DNA of 31,867 nucleotides from positions 1-31,867 of the IMG/VR virus record IMGVR_UViG_3300037842_000047; one strand, given 5' to 3'. The stretch comes from a virus. Under the pieces are notes generated by a model, which did not search any database, had not been told where the DNA came from, and saw only the letters and a program-made list of their open reading frames with translations. The position numbers were made by a program, and so were the translations under genes. Positions 1-8,500 of the stretch are shown here, piece after piece. Numbering within the stretch: position 1 is the stretch's first letter; every line of letters begins with the position of its first letter.

Positions 1-211
1 TAGCCCATGCGTGGGTTCCAGTTCCACTCCCGCCTCCTCCTCCACCGCCCCCACCGCTATCCCAATCAGACCACGTACATTTATACATGGTGTTACTACG
101 CTCAACCAAGATTAGGTCGGTGGCATCAATGTTTGCGCGGTTCCCAAAGGTCTCCTTGTAGACCGTGTTACTCCGCTCAACTAACAACAAATCTGAACTA
201 GCAAGTCCCAT
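1..211 (-). CDS. Partial structural protein with LVERSNT repeats and polyglycine run (C-terminus outside window)
   Basis: An open frame begins with ATG at 211, sharing its A with the TAA of the upstream fibre gene (TAATG junction), and stays open to the window edge, giving 70 residues. Two near-identical segments, LLLVERSNTVYK (about residues 8-19) and LILVERSNTMYK (33-44), are spaced 25 residues apart, followed by WSDWDS and nine consecutive glycines (53-61). The L(V/I)LV-R-S/G-x-x-Y-K element is a recurring module in tail-fibre and structural proteins of marine phages, so I infer a further fibre or virion structural protein. It lies last in the receptor-binding module and is probably translationally coupled to the fibre gene before it. 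The frame is incomplete, so length and C-terminal function are unknown. Confidence 0.75.
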   Translation of the reverse strand, partial: MGLASSDLLLVERSNTVYKETFGNRANIDATDLILVERSNTMYKCTWSDWDSGGGGGGGGGSGTGTHAWA

Positions 212-3147
212 TATGGTAAAGCAGTTAACGCACTAACGTTTTGAAGCTGGTTGTACTCGATTGTATCCCACGAGAAATTTCCTCCGCTCGCGTACCGAAG
301 GTACTCATTGGAGCTTCCGTTCACCGTGGTAACACACGCTACGGAGGAATTGGAGTTGTTCATAATCTTATAAGCAGAATCCCGGCTAAAGCCTTGGTTC
401 GTGATTCCGCTTGCCCCGCCTCCGAAAAGCATACTCATCGTGGGCTGAGAAGACGTTATAAAGGCTGTGCTGTTGTAGGCGTTACTACCGAAGATTTCTG
501 TGAATCGCTTTCTCGACGGCACACCAGCATCGAACATCATAACCTCATCACTTACCGTGTCTACCGCGCTGGTGGCATCTGTGAAGGCACTTGTTGTTAG
601 ACTGAAGGTAGTCCCACTCAGATTTATCCCTGCCCCCGCCGAGTAGGTAGTGTTTGGATTAGCAACCCATTGGGCTGTTCCTCCGCTCGCGTACCCCAAG
701 AACTGTCCTGATGATCCATTTGCAGGAATATGATTATAAGGCGAACCAATCCAATGCGATACGTACCCACCTCCAAAGTTCAGTCCAGTATGCGCTCCAT
801 TGAACGTCTGTCCGACATTAACCTGTGCGCCTGCTGCGATACCATCAAGTTTATTCTTAAGGGTCGTAGTGAAGTTCTGCTGTGTAAGTCCTCCTGCTCC
901 TACAGCTATTGCAGAGGTATAAAAAGGAGCCGCTGTATTTGTGGCACTCGCTGCGATACCATCAAGTTTATTCTTCAGGGTAGTCGTGAAGTTTTGCTGT
1001 GTAAGTCCTCCTGCTCCTACAGCTATTGCAGAGGTATAAAAAGGAGCCGCTGTATTTGTGGCACTCGCTGCGATACCATCCAGTTTGTTCTTTAGGGTGG
1101 TAGTGAAGTTCTGCTGTGTAAGTCCTCCTGCTCCTACAGCTATCGCTGAGGTATAATAAGGAGCCGCCGTATTAGTGGCACTCGCTGCGATACCATCGAG
1201 CTTACTTTTAAGAGTTGTGGTAAAGTTCTGCTGTGTAAGTCCTCCTGCTCCTACTGAATATGTCGTATTGGTATAGTTAGAGGAGTGAATAGTCCCTGCA
1301 GAAGACGCCGCCCAATTTGTCAAAGACGTTGAAGCTATTGCAGAGGTATAATAAGGAGCCGCCGTATTAGTGGCACTTGCTGCGATACCATTAAGTTTAG
1401 TCCTTAGAGTATCCGTAAAGTTTGCTTGAGTTAGGCCGTGGTCTCCCTCGGCGTAAGTTGTGTTGGTATAATTGTGAGCATGGATTGTTCCTACACCTGA
1501 TGCTGTCCAATCAGGAGTGTTGGTAGCTGAAGCAGCGATACCGTCTAGTTTACTCTTAAGAGTTGTGGTAAAGTTCTGCTGTGTAAGTCCTCCTGCTCCA
1601 ACGGCTATCGCAGAGGTATAATAAGGAGCCGCTGTATTAGTGGCACTCGCTGCGATACCATCAAGCTTAGACTTAAGGGTCGTAGTGAAGTTCTTCTGAG
1701 TAAGCCCACCGTCAGTTACAGCTATCGGAGAGGTATAAAAAGGAGCCGCTGTATTTGTGGCTCCCGTTGCGATACCATCGAGTTTATTCTTAAGAGTCGT
1801 AGTGAAGTTCTTTTGGGTAAGACCACCGTCTCCTACAGAGTAAGTGGTATTCTGGTGCTGACTACTGTCCTGACTGTGCGTGTAAGCCGTGTTGGCATTA
1901 GCAGAGCCTCCACCTGACCAAGTTAACGCGCCATTGAAAGTTACTGCACCTGTGCTGGCGTAAGAATATCCGAATACTTCGGTTCTTGTGCCAGCGTTGA
2001 GTGCATAAAAGGTGATCCAATCGGCTGTTTCTCCACTAGCAAACGCAGGAGAATTATCCCCATTATAGGATATACCTCCACCGTGGCTACCATCTTGAGT
2101 TACCTCAACTACGCCCGTACCTTGTGAACCATCTGTACTCTGTCCAATAACTAACTTAGCGACTCCAGCATCGTCAGCGCGGATGTTTAGCGTTGTGTTA
2201 GTTCCACCGTCGATTGTTCCACCAGTCTTTAGCAAATAACCAGATAAATCTTGATCAGCCGTAGCTCCTGCCTCTATAGCATCTAACTTATTCTTGAGAG
2301 TAGTAGTAAAGTTCTTTTGGGTAAGCCCTCCATCTCCGACTGCTATTGCGGAGGTATAGTGAGGAGCCGCTGTATTCGTTGCACTCGCTGCGATCCCATC
2401 CAGTTTATTCTTCAGGGTAGTCGTGAAGTTTTGCTGTGAAAACTGACCAGCCGTTACAGAGTGGGTATGGCTCGTTGAGGATTTCCCCGCAAGAGCGTTG
2501 GTTACCGTAGTGGCATAGCTGGCATCATCACCAATAGAAGCAGCCAGTTCGTTTAGAGTATCAAGCGCACCGGGAGCAGCGTCAACAAGGGCATCAAGTT
2601 CATTGCTTAATTCTGTGTTGGTAACATAAGCAGATAAATCCTGATCAGCCGTAGCTCCTGCCTCTATAGCATCGAGCTTATTCTTGAGGGTAGTGGTGAA
2701 GTTCTGCTGTGTAAGTCCTCCTGCTCCCACAGCTATCGCAGAGGTATAATAAGGAGCCGCTGTATTAGTGGCACTCGCTGCGATACCATCAAGCTTAGAC
2801 TTAAGGGTTGTGGTGAAGTTCTTCTGAGTAAGTCCCCCATCCCCCACAGCTATCGCAGAGGTATAATGAGGAGCCGCCGTATTAGTGGCACTCGCTGCGA
2901 TACCGTTAAGTTTAGTCCTGAGAGTATCGGTGAAGTTAGCCTGAGTTAGGCCATGATCTCCTTCAGAGTAGGTAGTGTTGGTATAGGCGGTAGCCTGATC
3001 ATATAACAGGACATTCCCTGAAGTGTTACCGTTTGTACCTACCCATACCTTCTTATTCGTAGTATTAACTGCAAGCTCACCTAGCTGTAGTCCATCAGGT
3101 GTATGGCCAGATGTGGTGGTGGCTGCTAATTTGAGTGTATTTGCCAT
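211..3147 (-). CDS. Tail fibre protein with 13 degenerate 39-residue repeats
   Basis: 978 residues, starting at ATG 3147, six bases after the stop of the previous fibre gene. The N-terminus (MANTLKLAATT...LQLGELAVNTTNKKVWVG) shares an LxxGEL-N-W(V/I)G module with the neighbouring 595-residue fibre, suggesting a common attachment or trimerisation head. The body holds 13 copies of a unit centred on GLTQxNFTTTLKxKLDGI, joined by xxSATNTAAPxYTSAIAV linkers, and several copies follow one another at exactly 117 bp. Non-repeat inserts occur at about residues 185-235 (NELDALVDAAPGALDTLNEL) and about 300-420 (beta-rich). The last 150 or so residues are unique and are the likely receptor-facing tip. 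LKxKLDGI repeats are typical of phage fibre shafts. I see no enzymatic or intramolecular-chaperone motif. Role as a host-recognition fibre is inferred from repeats and position. Confidence 0.85.
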   Translation of the reverse strand: MANTLKLAATTTSGHTPDGLQLGELAVNTTNKKVWVGTNGNTSGNVLLYDQATAYTNTTYSEGDHGLTQANFTDTLRTKLNGIAASATNTAAPHYTSAIAVGDGGLTQKNFTTTLKSKLDGIAASATNTAAPYYTSAIAVGAGGLTQQNFTTTLKNKLDAIEAGATADQDLSAYVTNTELSNELDALVDAAPGALDTLNELAASIGDDASYATTVTNALAGKSSTSHTHSVTAGQFSQQNFTTTLKNKLDGIAASATNTAAPHYTSAIAVGDGGLTQKNFTTTLKNKLDAIEAGATADQDLSGYLLKTGGTIDGGTNTTLNIRADDAGVAKLVIGQSTDGSQGTGVVEVTQDGSHGGGISYNGDNSPAFASGETADWITFYALNAGTRTEVFGYSYASTGAVTFNGALTWSGGGSANANTAYTHSQDSSQHQNTTYSVGDGGLTQKNFTTTLKNKLDGIATGATNTAAPFYTSPIAVTDGGLTQKNFTTTLKSKLDGIAASATNTAAPYYTSAIAVGAGGLTQQNFTTTLKSKLDGIAASATNTPDWTASGVGTIHAHNYTNTTYAEGDHGLTQANFTDTLRTKLNGIAASATNTAAPYYTSAIASTSLTNWAASSAGTIHSSNYTNTTYSVGAGGLTQQNFTTTLKSKLDGIAASATNTAAPYYTSAIAVGAGGLTQQNFTTTLKNKLDGIAASATNTAAPFYTSAIAVGAGGLTQQNFTTTLKNKLDGIAASATNTAAPFYTSAIAVGAGGLTQQNFTTTLKNKLDGIAAGAQVNVGQTFNGAHTGLNFGGGYVSHWIGSPYNHIPANGSSGQFLGYASGGTAQWVANPNTTYSAGAGINLSGTTFSLTTSAFTDATSAVDTVSDEVMMFDAGVPSRKRFTEIFGSNAYNSTAFITSSQPTMSMLFGGGASGITNQGFSRDSAYKIMNNSNSSVACVTTVNGSSNEYLRYASGGNFSWDTIEYNQLQNVSALTALP
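871..1338 (-). repeat. Four head-to-tail 117-bp repeats inside the fibre gene
   Basis: The landmark GAAGTT/AAAGTT (plus strand) recurs at 871, 988, 1105 and 1222, an exact 117-base period that equals 39 codons. The units are nearly identical at DNA level and encode the GLTQQNFTTTLKxKLDGIAASATNTAAPxYTSAIAVGA segment. Further, more diverged copies continue along both fibre genes. The period is a multiple of three, so gain or loss of units would keep the reading frame. Confidence 0.9.
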
Positions 3148-3153
3148 GTTTCA

Positions 3154-4941
3154 TTATGAACCCCAAGTCACAGAACCACAATCAACCGTGCTGTTTGCAG
3201 AAATCATAGCTCCAGTTGTGCCGGTTACTGTGTTAATCGCTGCCAGAGTGAGCGTATAGGTCGTATCAGTCCACGGCACATTAACAAACATCTTCTCTGA
3301 GCTAAGCTCCACGGGGTAATTCTTGCCTGACTCGACATATCCAATCTTAACTCCACCACGTACAGTACCACTCGCCAGATCGAGTACAAAAGCATTGGCT
3401 CCAGTCGCAATTCCATTAAGTTTAGTCCTGAGAGTATCTGTAAAGTTAGCCTGAGTAAGCCCATGATCCCCCTCTGCATAGGTGGTGTTGGTATAGTTGT
3501 GGGCATGAATCGTCCCTACTCCAGAGGTAGTCCAATCAGGAGTATTAGTGGCACTCGCTGCGATACCATCAAGCTTAGTCTTTAGGGTCGTAGTGAAGTT
3601 TTGCTGAGTAAGTCCTCCTGCTCCAACGGCTATCGCAGCGGTATAATAAGGAGCCGCTGTATTAGTGGCTCCCGCTGCGATACCATCGAGTTTATCCTTA
3701 AGAGTCGTAGTGAAGTTCTTTTGGGTAAGACCGCCGTCTCCTACAGCTATCGCAGAAGTATAGTGAGGAGCCGCTGTATTAGTGGCTCCCGCTGCGATAC
3801 CATCGAGTTTATCCTTAAGAGTCGTAGTGAAGTTCTTTTGGGTAAGACCACCGTCTCCTACGGTATAGGTTGTGTTGACTCCAGTAATTGTCAGCTTCGA
3901 CGCATTGGTTCTTGCAACTGAAACGCTACCAGCACCTACGACTTCAACATCCTGCCCTGAACCAGAGGATGGGTTCAATGTCAGCTTAGTAGTTGCATTA
4001 GCTACGTTAAACGTATAGGTAGTATCGGAATCTGTAGGGAGCGCACCAAATGTACCATCGTGTTTCAAGAAGTGGCCTACAGTTCCTATTGTCGGAACAA
4101 GGTTTCCATTACCAGTACCTATAAGAGTACGCATCTCACCGCCCGTTTGATCAGCCGTTGCGCTGGCTTCAATCCCGTCGAGCTTAGACTTGAGGGTCGT
4201 AGTGAAGTTCTTTTGAGTAAGACCCCCGTCTCCTACGGTATAGGTGGTATCCACATAGCTTCCTGTAATAACGTGGGAAGACTTAAGTTTGGTTGTGTCA
4301 TGATCCCACTTTATTGAAGCTACGTCAGAAAAAAGTAAACCACCCTCATCAAGATTAGCTGAAGTTGACCCATCTCCTAAAACAAAGGTCTTATCTGCAA
4401 CGGTAACTGTAGTTGAACTGACCGTAGTGGTATCACCCTCAACAAGTAGATCACCCTTAATTTTAACCTGTGAGTTAACATGACCGCCTATGGTTATAAC
4501 TGTTCCATCACCTACAGTAGCTCCAATCGTACAGTCAGCATTAGTAAAATCTAGTCCTGTTAGACCCGCGATACTCGGAGCAGTAGCACCTAGAGAGACC
4601 GCTGTGCTACCTATGGTTACGCTGGAGTTTGCCAGTTCAGCGTTAGCTACGCCGCCAGCTTTAATGGTAACAATAGAGCCATCATCATTCGCGTAATCAG
4701 CAGCCGAGATGGCAAAATTATCCGCTGAGAATCCTGCAGCACCGGGAGTAGTCGCCGTGGCTTGACGGCCTACAATTTCAAAAGGAGCGGGCGAGCCATC
4801 CGCAGAGTTATCTGTCGCACGGCCAATCCATAAGCGGTTCTCGCCGTTGTTCCAGCCTAGTTCTCCGAATTCAAGCTGAGACCCCGTAGGGTTCGCAGTC
4901 GCGTCATGCGCGGATCGTTTAATTTGTAAGTTATTTGCCAT
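3154..4941 (-). CDS. Tail fibre protein with 5 copies of the same 39-residue repeat
   Basis: 595 residues from ATG 4941. The N-terminus (MANNLQIKRSAHDATANPTG, then LEFGELGWNNGENRLWIG) matches the style of virion fibres in aquatic phages and parallels the N-terminus of the downstream 978-residue fibre. Residues about 70-210 are beta-rich and Thr/Val/Gly-rich (IGATVGDGTVITIGGHV; a VxGDTTTVSSTTVTVAD stretch). Five GLTQxNFTxTLxxKLxGI repeats follow in the second half, three of them at an exact 117-bp period. The C-terminal 85 or so residues (VRGGVKIGYVESGKNYPVELSSE) are unique. It probably forms the proximal or alternative part of a composite fibre with its paralogous neighbour. A 13-bp tandem duplication sits directly upstream. 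Confidence 0.82.
   Translation of the reverse strand: MANNLQIKRSAHDATANPTGSQLEFGELGWNNGENRLWIGRATDNSADGSPAPFEIVGRQATATTPGAAGFSADNFAISAADYANDDGSIVTIKAGGVANAELANSSVTIGSTAVSLGATAPSIAGLTGLDFTNADCTIGATVGDGTVITIGGHVNSQVKIKGDLLVEGDTTTVSSTTVTVADKTFVLGDGSTSANLDEGGLLFSDVASIKWDHDTTKLKSSHVITGSYVDTTYTVGDGGLTQKNFTTTLKSKLDGIEASATADQTGGEMRTLIGTGNGNLVPTIGTVGHFLKHDGTFGALPTDSDTTYTFNVANATTKLTLNPSSGSGQDVEVVGAGSVSVARTNASKLTITGVNTTYTVGDGGLTQKNFTTTLKDKLDGIAAGATNTAAPHYTSAIAVGDGGLTQKNFTTTLKDKLDGIAAGATNTAAPYYTAAIAVGAGGLTQQNFTTTLKTKLDGIAASATNTPDWTTSGVGTIHAHNYTNTTYAEGDHGLTQANFTDTLRTKLNGIATGANAFVLDLASGTVRGGVKIGYVESGKNYPVELSSEKMFVNVPWTDTTYTLTLAAINTVTGTTGAMISANSTVDCGSVTWGS
3595..3945 (-). repeat. 117-bp repeats in the second fibre gene
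   Basis: GAAGTT (plus strand) recurs at 3595, 3712 and 3829, again exactly 117 bases apart; the 3712 and 3829 units are almost identical. Blocks such as CTCGCTGCGATACCATC are shared with the 978-residue fibre gene, so the two genes carry homologous repeat DNA within about 2 kb. Confidence 0.85.
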
Positions 4942-4943
4942 TT

Positions 4944-4969
4944 TATTAAGGGGTTATATTAAGGGGTTA
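4944..4969. repeat. Perfect 13-bp tandem duplication at the adaptor-fibre junction
   Basis: Plus-strand TATTAAGGGGTTA occurs twice in a row (4944-4956 and 4957-4969). On the coding strand this reads TAACCCCTTAATA twice, and the first TAA is the stop codon of the 189-residue adaptor gene. The duplication therefore makes up almost the whole gap before the fibre ATG at 4941. Confidence 0.9.
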
Positions 4970-5536
4970 GCTTCCGCTCCAGTTAGCTTGACCAGCATCA
5001 AAGTTTGATCCTGAACCTGTGGAAGGGAAAGTTTTGTTTAAAACAGTCTGTGCGCTGTCAGTATCGACAAAATCGCCTGATGTTCCTGCTGCTGTTTTCA
5101 TTTTTGCCAATGTAAGTTCGTAATCAGAGAAATCCGCAAGGGTGTCTTCCAACTCCTGCGTTCGATATAGAGCATAGTTATTAGAGTTGTCAAGGTCTGT
5201 TTCAGTAATTGGTGAACCAGCCTGAAAATTCACATAATGTGTAGATTTAGGTGTAATGCGGCGAATCTCAAATTGATACGTGCCTCCATTCGTCAGACTA
5301 GGGACTTCGAGAAGCTTGCCTGTAATGGAGTAATCATTGAATAAGCTGAGCTTATCCTGCCCCGCTTTTACAGCCGCCTGAAACGCTACGAGGCTTTGTC
5401 CCGCTGAAGATAATCGTAACTCCACGTGGCTATTGTTAAGCCAATTAAAAGAGGCATTATCAGGATTTGAAATAGTATGACTAAGAAGACCTGAGCCATT
5501 CGCCGCAGCGTTTCCATAATATTTTGACAGCCCCAT
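4967..5536 (-). CDS. Stand-alone tail fibre N-terminal (T7 gp17-type) adaptor protein
   Basis: 189 residues from ATG 5536, one base after the stop of the gp16-like gene. The pattern FEIRRITPKSTHYVNFQAGS followed by ITETDLDNSNNYALYRTQELED matches the well-known N-terminal domain of T7-family gp17 fibres (RxTP, VxFxxGSxLTExDLDxxNxQxLYxxQE), which docks the fibre on the tail. In T7 this domain is fused to the shaft and tip; here the gene ends about 50 residues after the domain, in a Gly/Ser/Asn-rich tail (STGSGSNFDAGQANWSGS). The two repeat-rich fibre genes follow, so I infer a multi-subunit fibre in which this protein is the tail-proximal connector. Confidence 0.85.
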   Translation of the reverse strand: MGLSKYYGNAAANGSGLLSHTISNPDNASFNWLNNSHVELRLSSAGQSLVAFQAAVKAGQDKLSLFNDYSITGKLLEVPSLTNGGTYQFEIRRITPKSTHYVNFQAGSPITETDLDNSNNYALYRTQELEDTLADFSDYELTLAKMKTAAGTSGDFVDTDSAQTVLNKTFPSTGSGSNFDAGQANWSGS

Positions 5537-5537
5537 T

Positions 5538-8500
5538 TTAATTCTCCAAAAGTTTTTTCATCTGGCTCTCTGTTTGCCAGTTGTAAGTTTTCACAGCCCC
5601 TAACAAATTGGGGTACTCTACTAATACTCGATTTTTCGCTCTATTTCTAAACCGTGACATTAGGCTTTTTACGGCCTTTATCCGAGGGTCTCGAAAGGTT
5701 CCTTGGTGAAATAGCTCACCCTTATCTGCCATCAGACTTGCTTTCTGGTAAGCAGGACTGTCAAACAGCCGTTCTAGTGCATTTCTAATGGTAAGTCCAT
5801 TGATTTTTTCCTGACCTATGGCTTCTTGGAAACGATCAAAAGCTGATCTTCCGTTATCGTCAAAGAACTTTCGCATATCCAAGTGGCGAGACCCTTTAAT
5901 TCTGGCGGTAGGTGCGCCAAATCCATAGTCCAGATAGCCAATCTCATCCAAAACCTTGTCATTCTTGGCCTGACTAACTAGGAAGGGATTCAATCCAGCG
6001 GCCCAAACCGTAGGGGCATACATGGATTCAATAGGGTCACCTAGGTAATTTCTCATAGGCTCGACGTACTTTGCAGCACCGGGAATCCTGACTGCTAACC
6101 CTTCCAGTATCCCGTAGGTCTTCTTCATGTAATGATCATCCGTAAGCGGCGTCCATTGGGAGACTATTTTAGGAATATAAGAACCTGATTGCTTCTTCAG
6201 GAGGGCTTTCAGTTTGGTTTCAGGCTCCAAAAAGGCCTGTAGCACGTTATTTATGCCTGACAAGTAGCTCTTATCAGCGATATTATTAGAGACTGAGTAG
6301 GCTCCAGCGAGCATCACAGCGGTAAATCCATCCTCTTCAATATCCCCAGCCTTACCCTGCTCAGCGAATTTCTCATAGGTATCCGCTGCTAAGCCTAGAA
6401 CCGAAGAGAAGGGGTCGAGACGGGAGTAAGAGATATACTTATCGTCAATCCTAACAGAATACGGCCTCCAGCCTGTGGCAATTAGATTAGTGCGCTCTGA
6501 GGGATTCGAGGGGCCACCGCCTGTGATAACCCCTGAACTAGCTAACCCAATACTACTCACCCAATAAAACCGTCCTGCCCAGATTCTCCCAGCAGCTTCA
6601 GCCATTCTTTGCGGGTCACCGCTGGCCATATCTGCCTGATATCTAGAGTGCATATTCTTGAGCCATTGGTACTCCTTCCCTAGCATAGTCCCATTAGGAG
6701 AAATAACGCCGGGAATGCTCATCCTTTGAAGAGGAAACTTCAGGATGTTCACCGGGGTTTTCACAAAGGGCATGACCAACCTCAAGAAGGGATGTCTATG
6801 CACCATATCCTGAGTATCCTGCATCAAAGAGCCTGCCTTCGGGGTCTTCCCTAAGCTCTTCAAAAAGACTACATCTTTATCCAACCTACGGGTATACGTT
6901 ACATCCTCAGCCCAATCCATAGCTCGTTCCGATAACTTGCCTTTATTCGGATTGTAGTGATGAGCAACGTAATCATCGAGGAAAGCGTCTCTGTCTCGGT
7001 ACTGTTCAGGAAACTCGCTCGTAGACTTCTCGTTGAACCGAGATAAGATTTTACCGTGTTCCCGATAGGCTTCATCTTGAATTGCTTTACCTGAATGCCT
7101 TTGACCATTCTTGCGAATTAACCCTGTGAAGTTATCAGCGATATAACGAGCGATATCCTCAGCCTTGGTGAACCCAGCATCTAGTGCGTCTGCACTTAGC
7201 TTGGACATTGCAGTAGCTCTAAAGGACATCTGCTTAAAGAGTTCATCAGTTGTAATCATCATACGCATAGGAAGACGCACGATATTCCCAACATACTCCA
7301 AAGTAGCTCTTGCTCCTAAACTGCTACCAAAAAAAGACCCGTCTGAAGCTTCACCCAGCAGATCGCCAGAAATGGCATGAGGCTGCTTAACATCAAATAA
7401 ATCTGAGTTCTGACTCAGCGTTCCCTCGCCGTGTCTGAAAGATTTCCTAGCTCCTGCGACAGCACCCGTTGCTTGTGCTAAGGGGCCAGTACCTTCTTGT
7501 CCTCGTTTAAAAATCTTAGCGCGATTCGCGTGAAACCCAGCGTTATCAAACATACCTCCCATGTGCTTGAAGTTGTTCCAGCCAAGTGATCCAAGCACCC
7601 TAACTACAGAAGCATTGATCATTGCTGTTTGGACTAGCTGATCCATCATCACTTTAGCTTGAGCAGGATCGAGGCGCATCATAGACCCTAACATTCCCTC
7701 TAAAGGTTTGTAATAGAGATGAAGACCTGTGGACACAAAGTTAACCAGTTGAGTCTTCGTTCCACTAAGAATGGAGTTAAGCCAATACTCGTTATGAACG
7801 TCAATACCTCTAACGGTCTGTGCTAGGTATTTCTTAGAAGCAATCGCTTCACTCACAGCGTCATGTCTATTGGCTTCCATAACAGCGTGTAACCTCTGTG
7901 CGTGTTTCTTTAGCTGTTTTGGGTTGCCATACTTCATCTGGTCAATGTGCTGTTCCATATCGGAAAACACAGCCTTATGAAAATCTTGTTGAGCGCGGAG
8001 CATCCTACCTGAAGCTGTGGCAAGCTTTTGGATATTCGACACTTTCATGGCTATCCGCTCTAGCTCAGCATTGTAGGCCTGCTGTAACCCTTTGTTAGCC
8101 GCCCACTCCTCATCAGACATCTTCGAAATGTCCTCCGTTAGTTGCTTCAGCTTTTTGACTTGGATAATGGAGTCCATTTTGTAAGCCACAGAACGTATGT
8201 AGGCTTCTTTTAAGACCTTAACATCCTGTCGCATGGATTCGTCCATGCTCGTTGCGGGAGCTAACTCACCGTACAGCTTTCTAAACTCACCACGGCCTTG
8301 CCTTATACGCTCAGCCATTGCGTCCCTGCCTATCGCGTTTGAATCAGCAATGTCATCAATGGCATTGAGAACATCTTCCTCCAATATAGCTGCTGGGCCT
8401 CTACGATGAGGGTCTTTAACAAACCCAAGAGCATCTGCAAGGGTATCCACATCTTTCTTTTTGAAATTAACGGCTTCATCAGGGAGGTTGGAGAACCCTT

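Noticed and set aside
871-1338. Regular repeats that might suggest a CRISPR array
   Set aside because: The 117-base units are contiguous, in frame and code for fibre repeats; there are no unique spacers or short palindromic repeats.
3225-3506. 93-codon minus-strand frame inside the 595-residue fibre gene
   Set aside because: It is an out-of-frame shadow of the fibre coding sequence with no own ribosome site or recognisable content.
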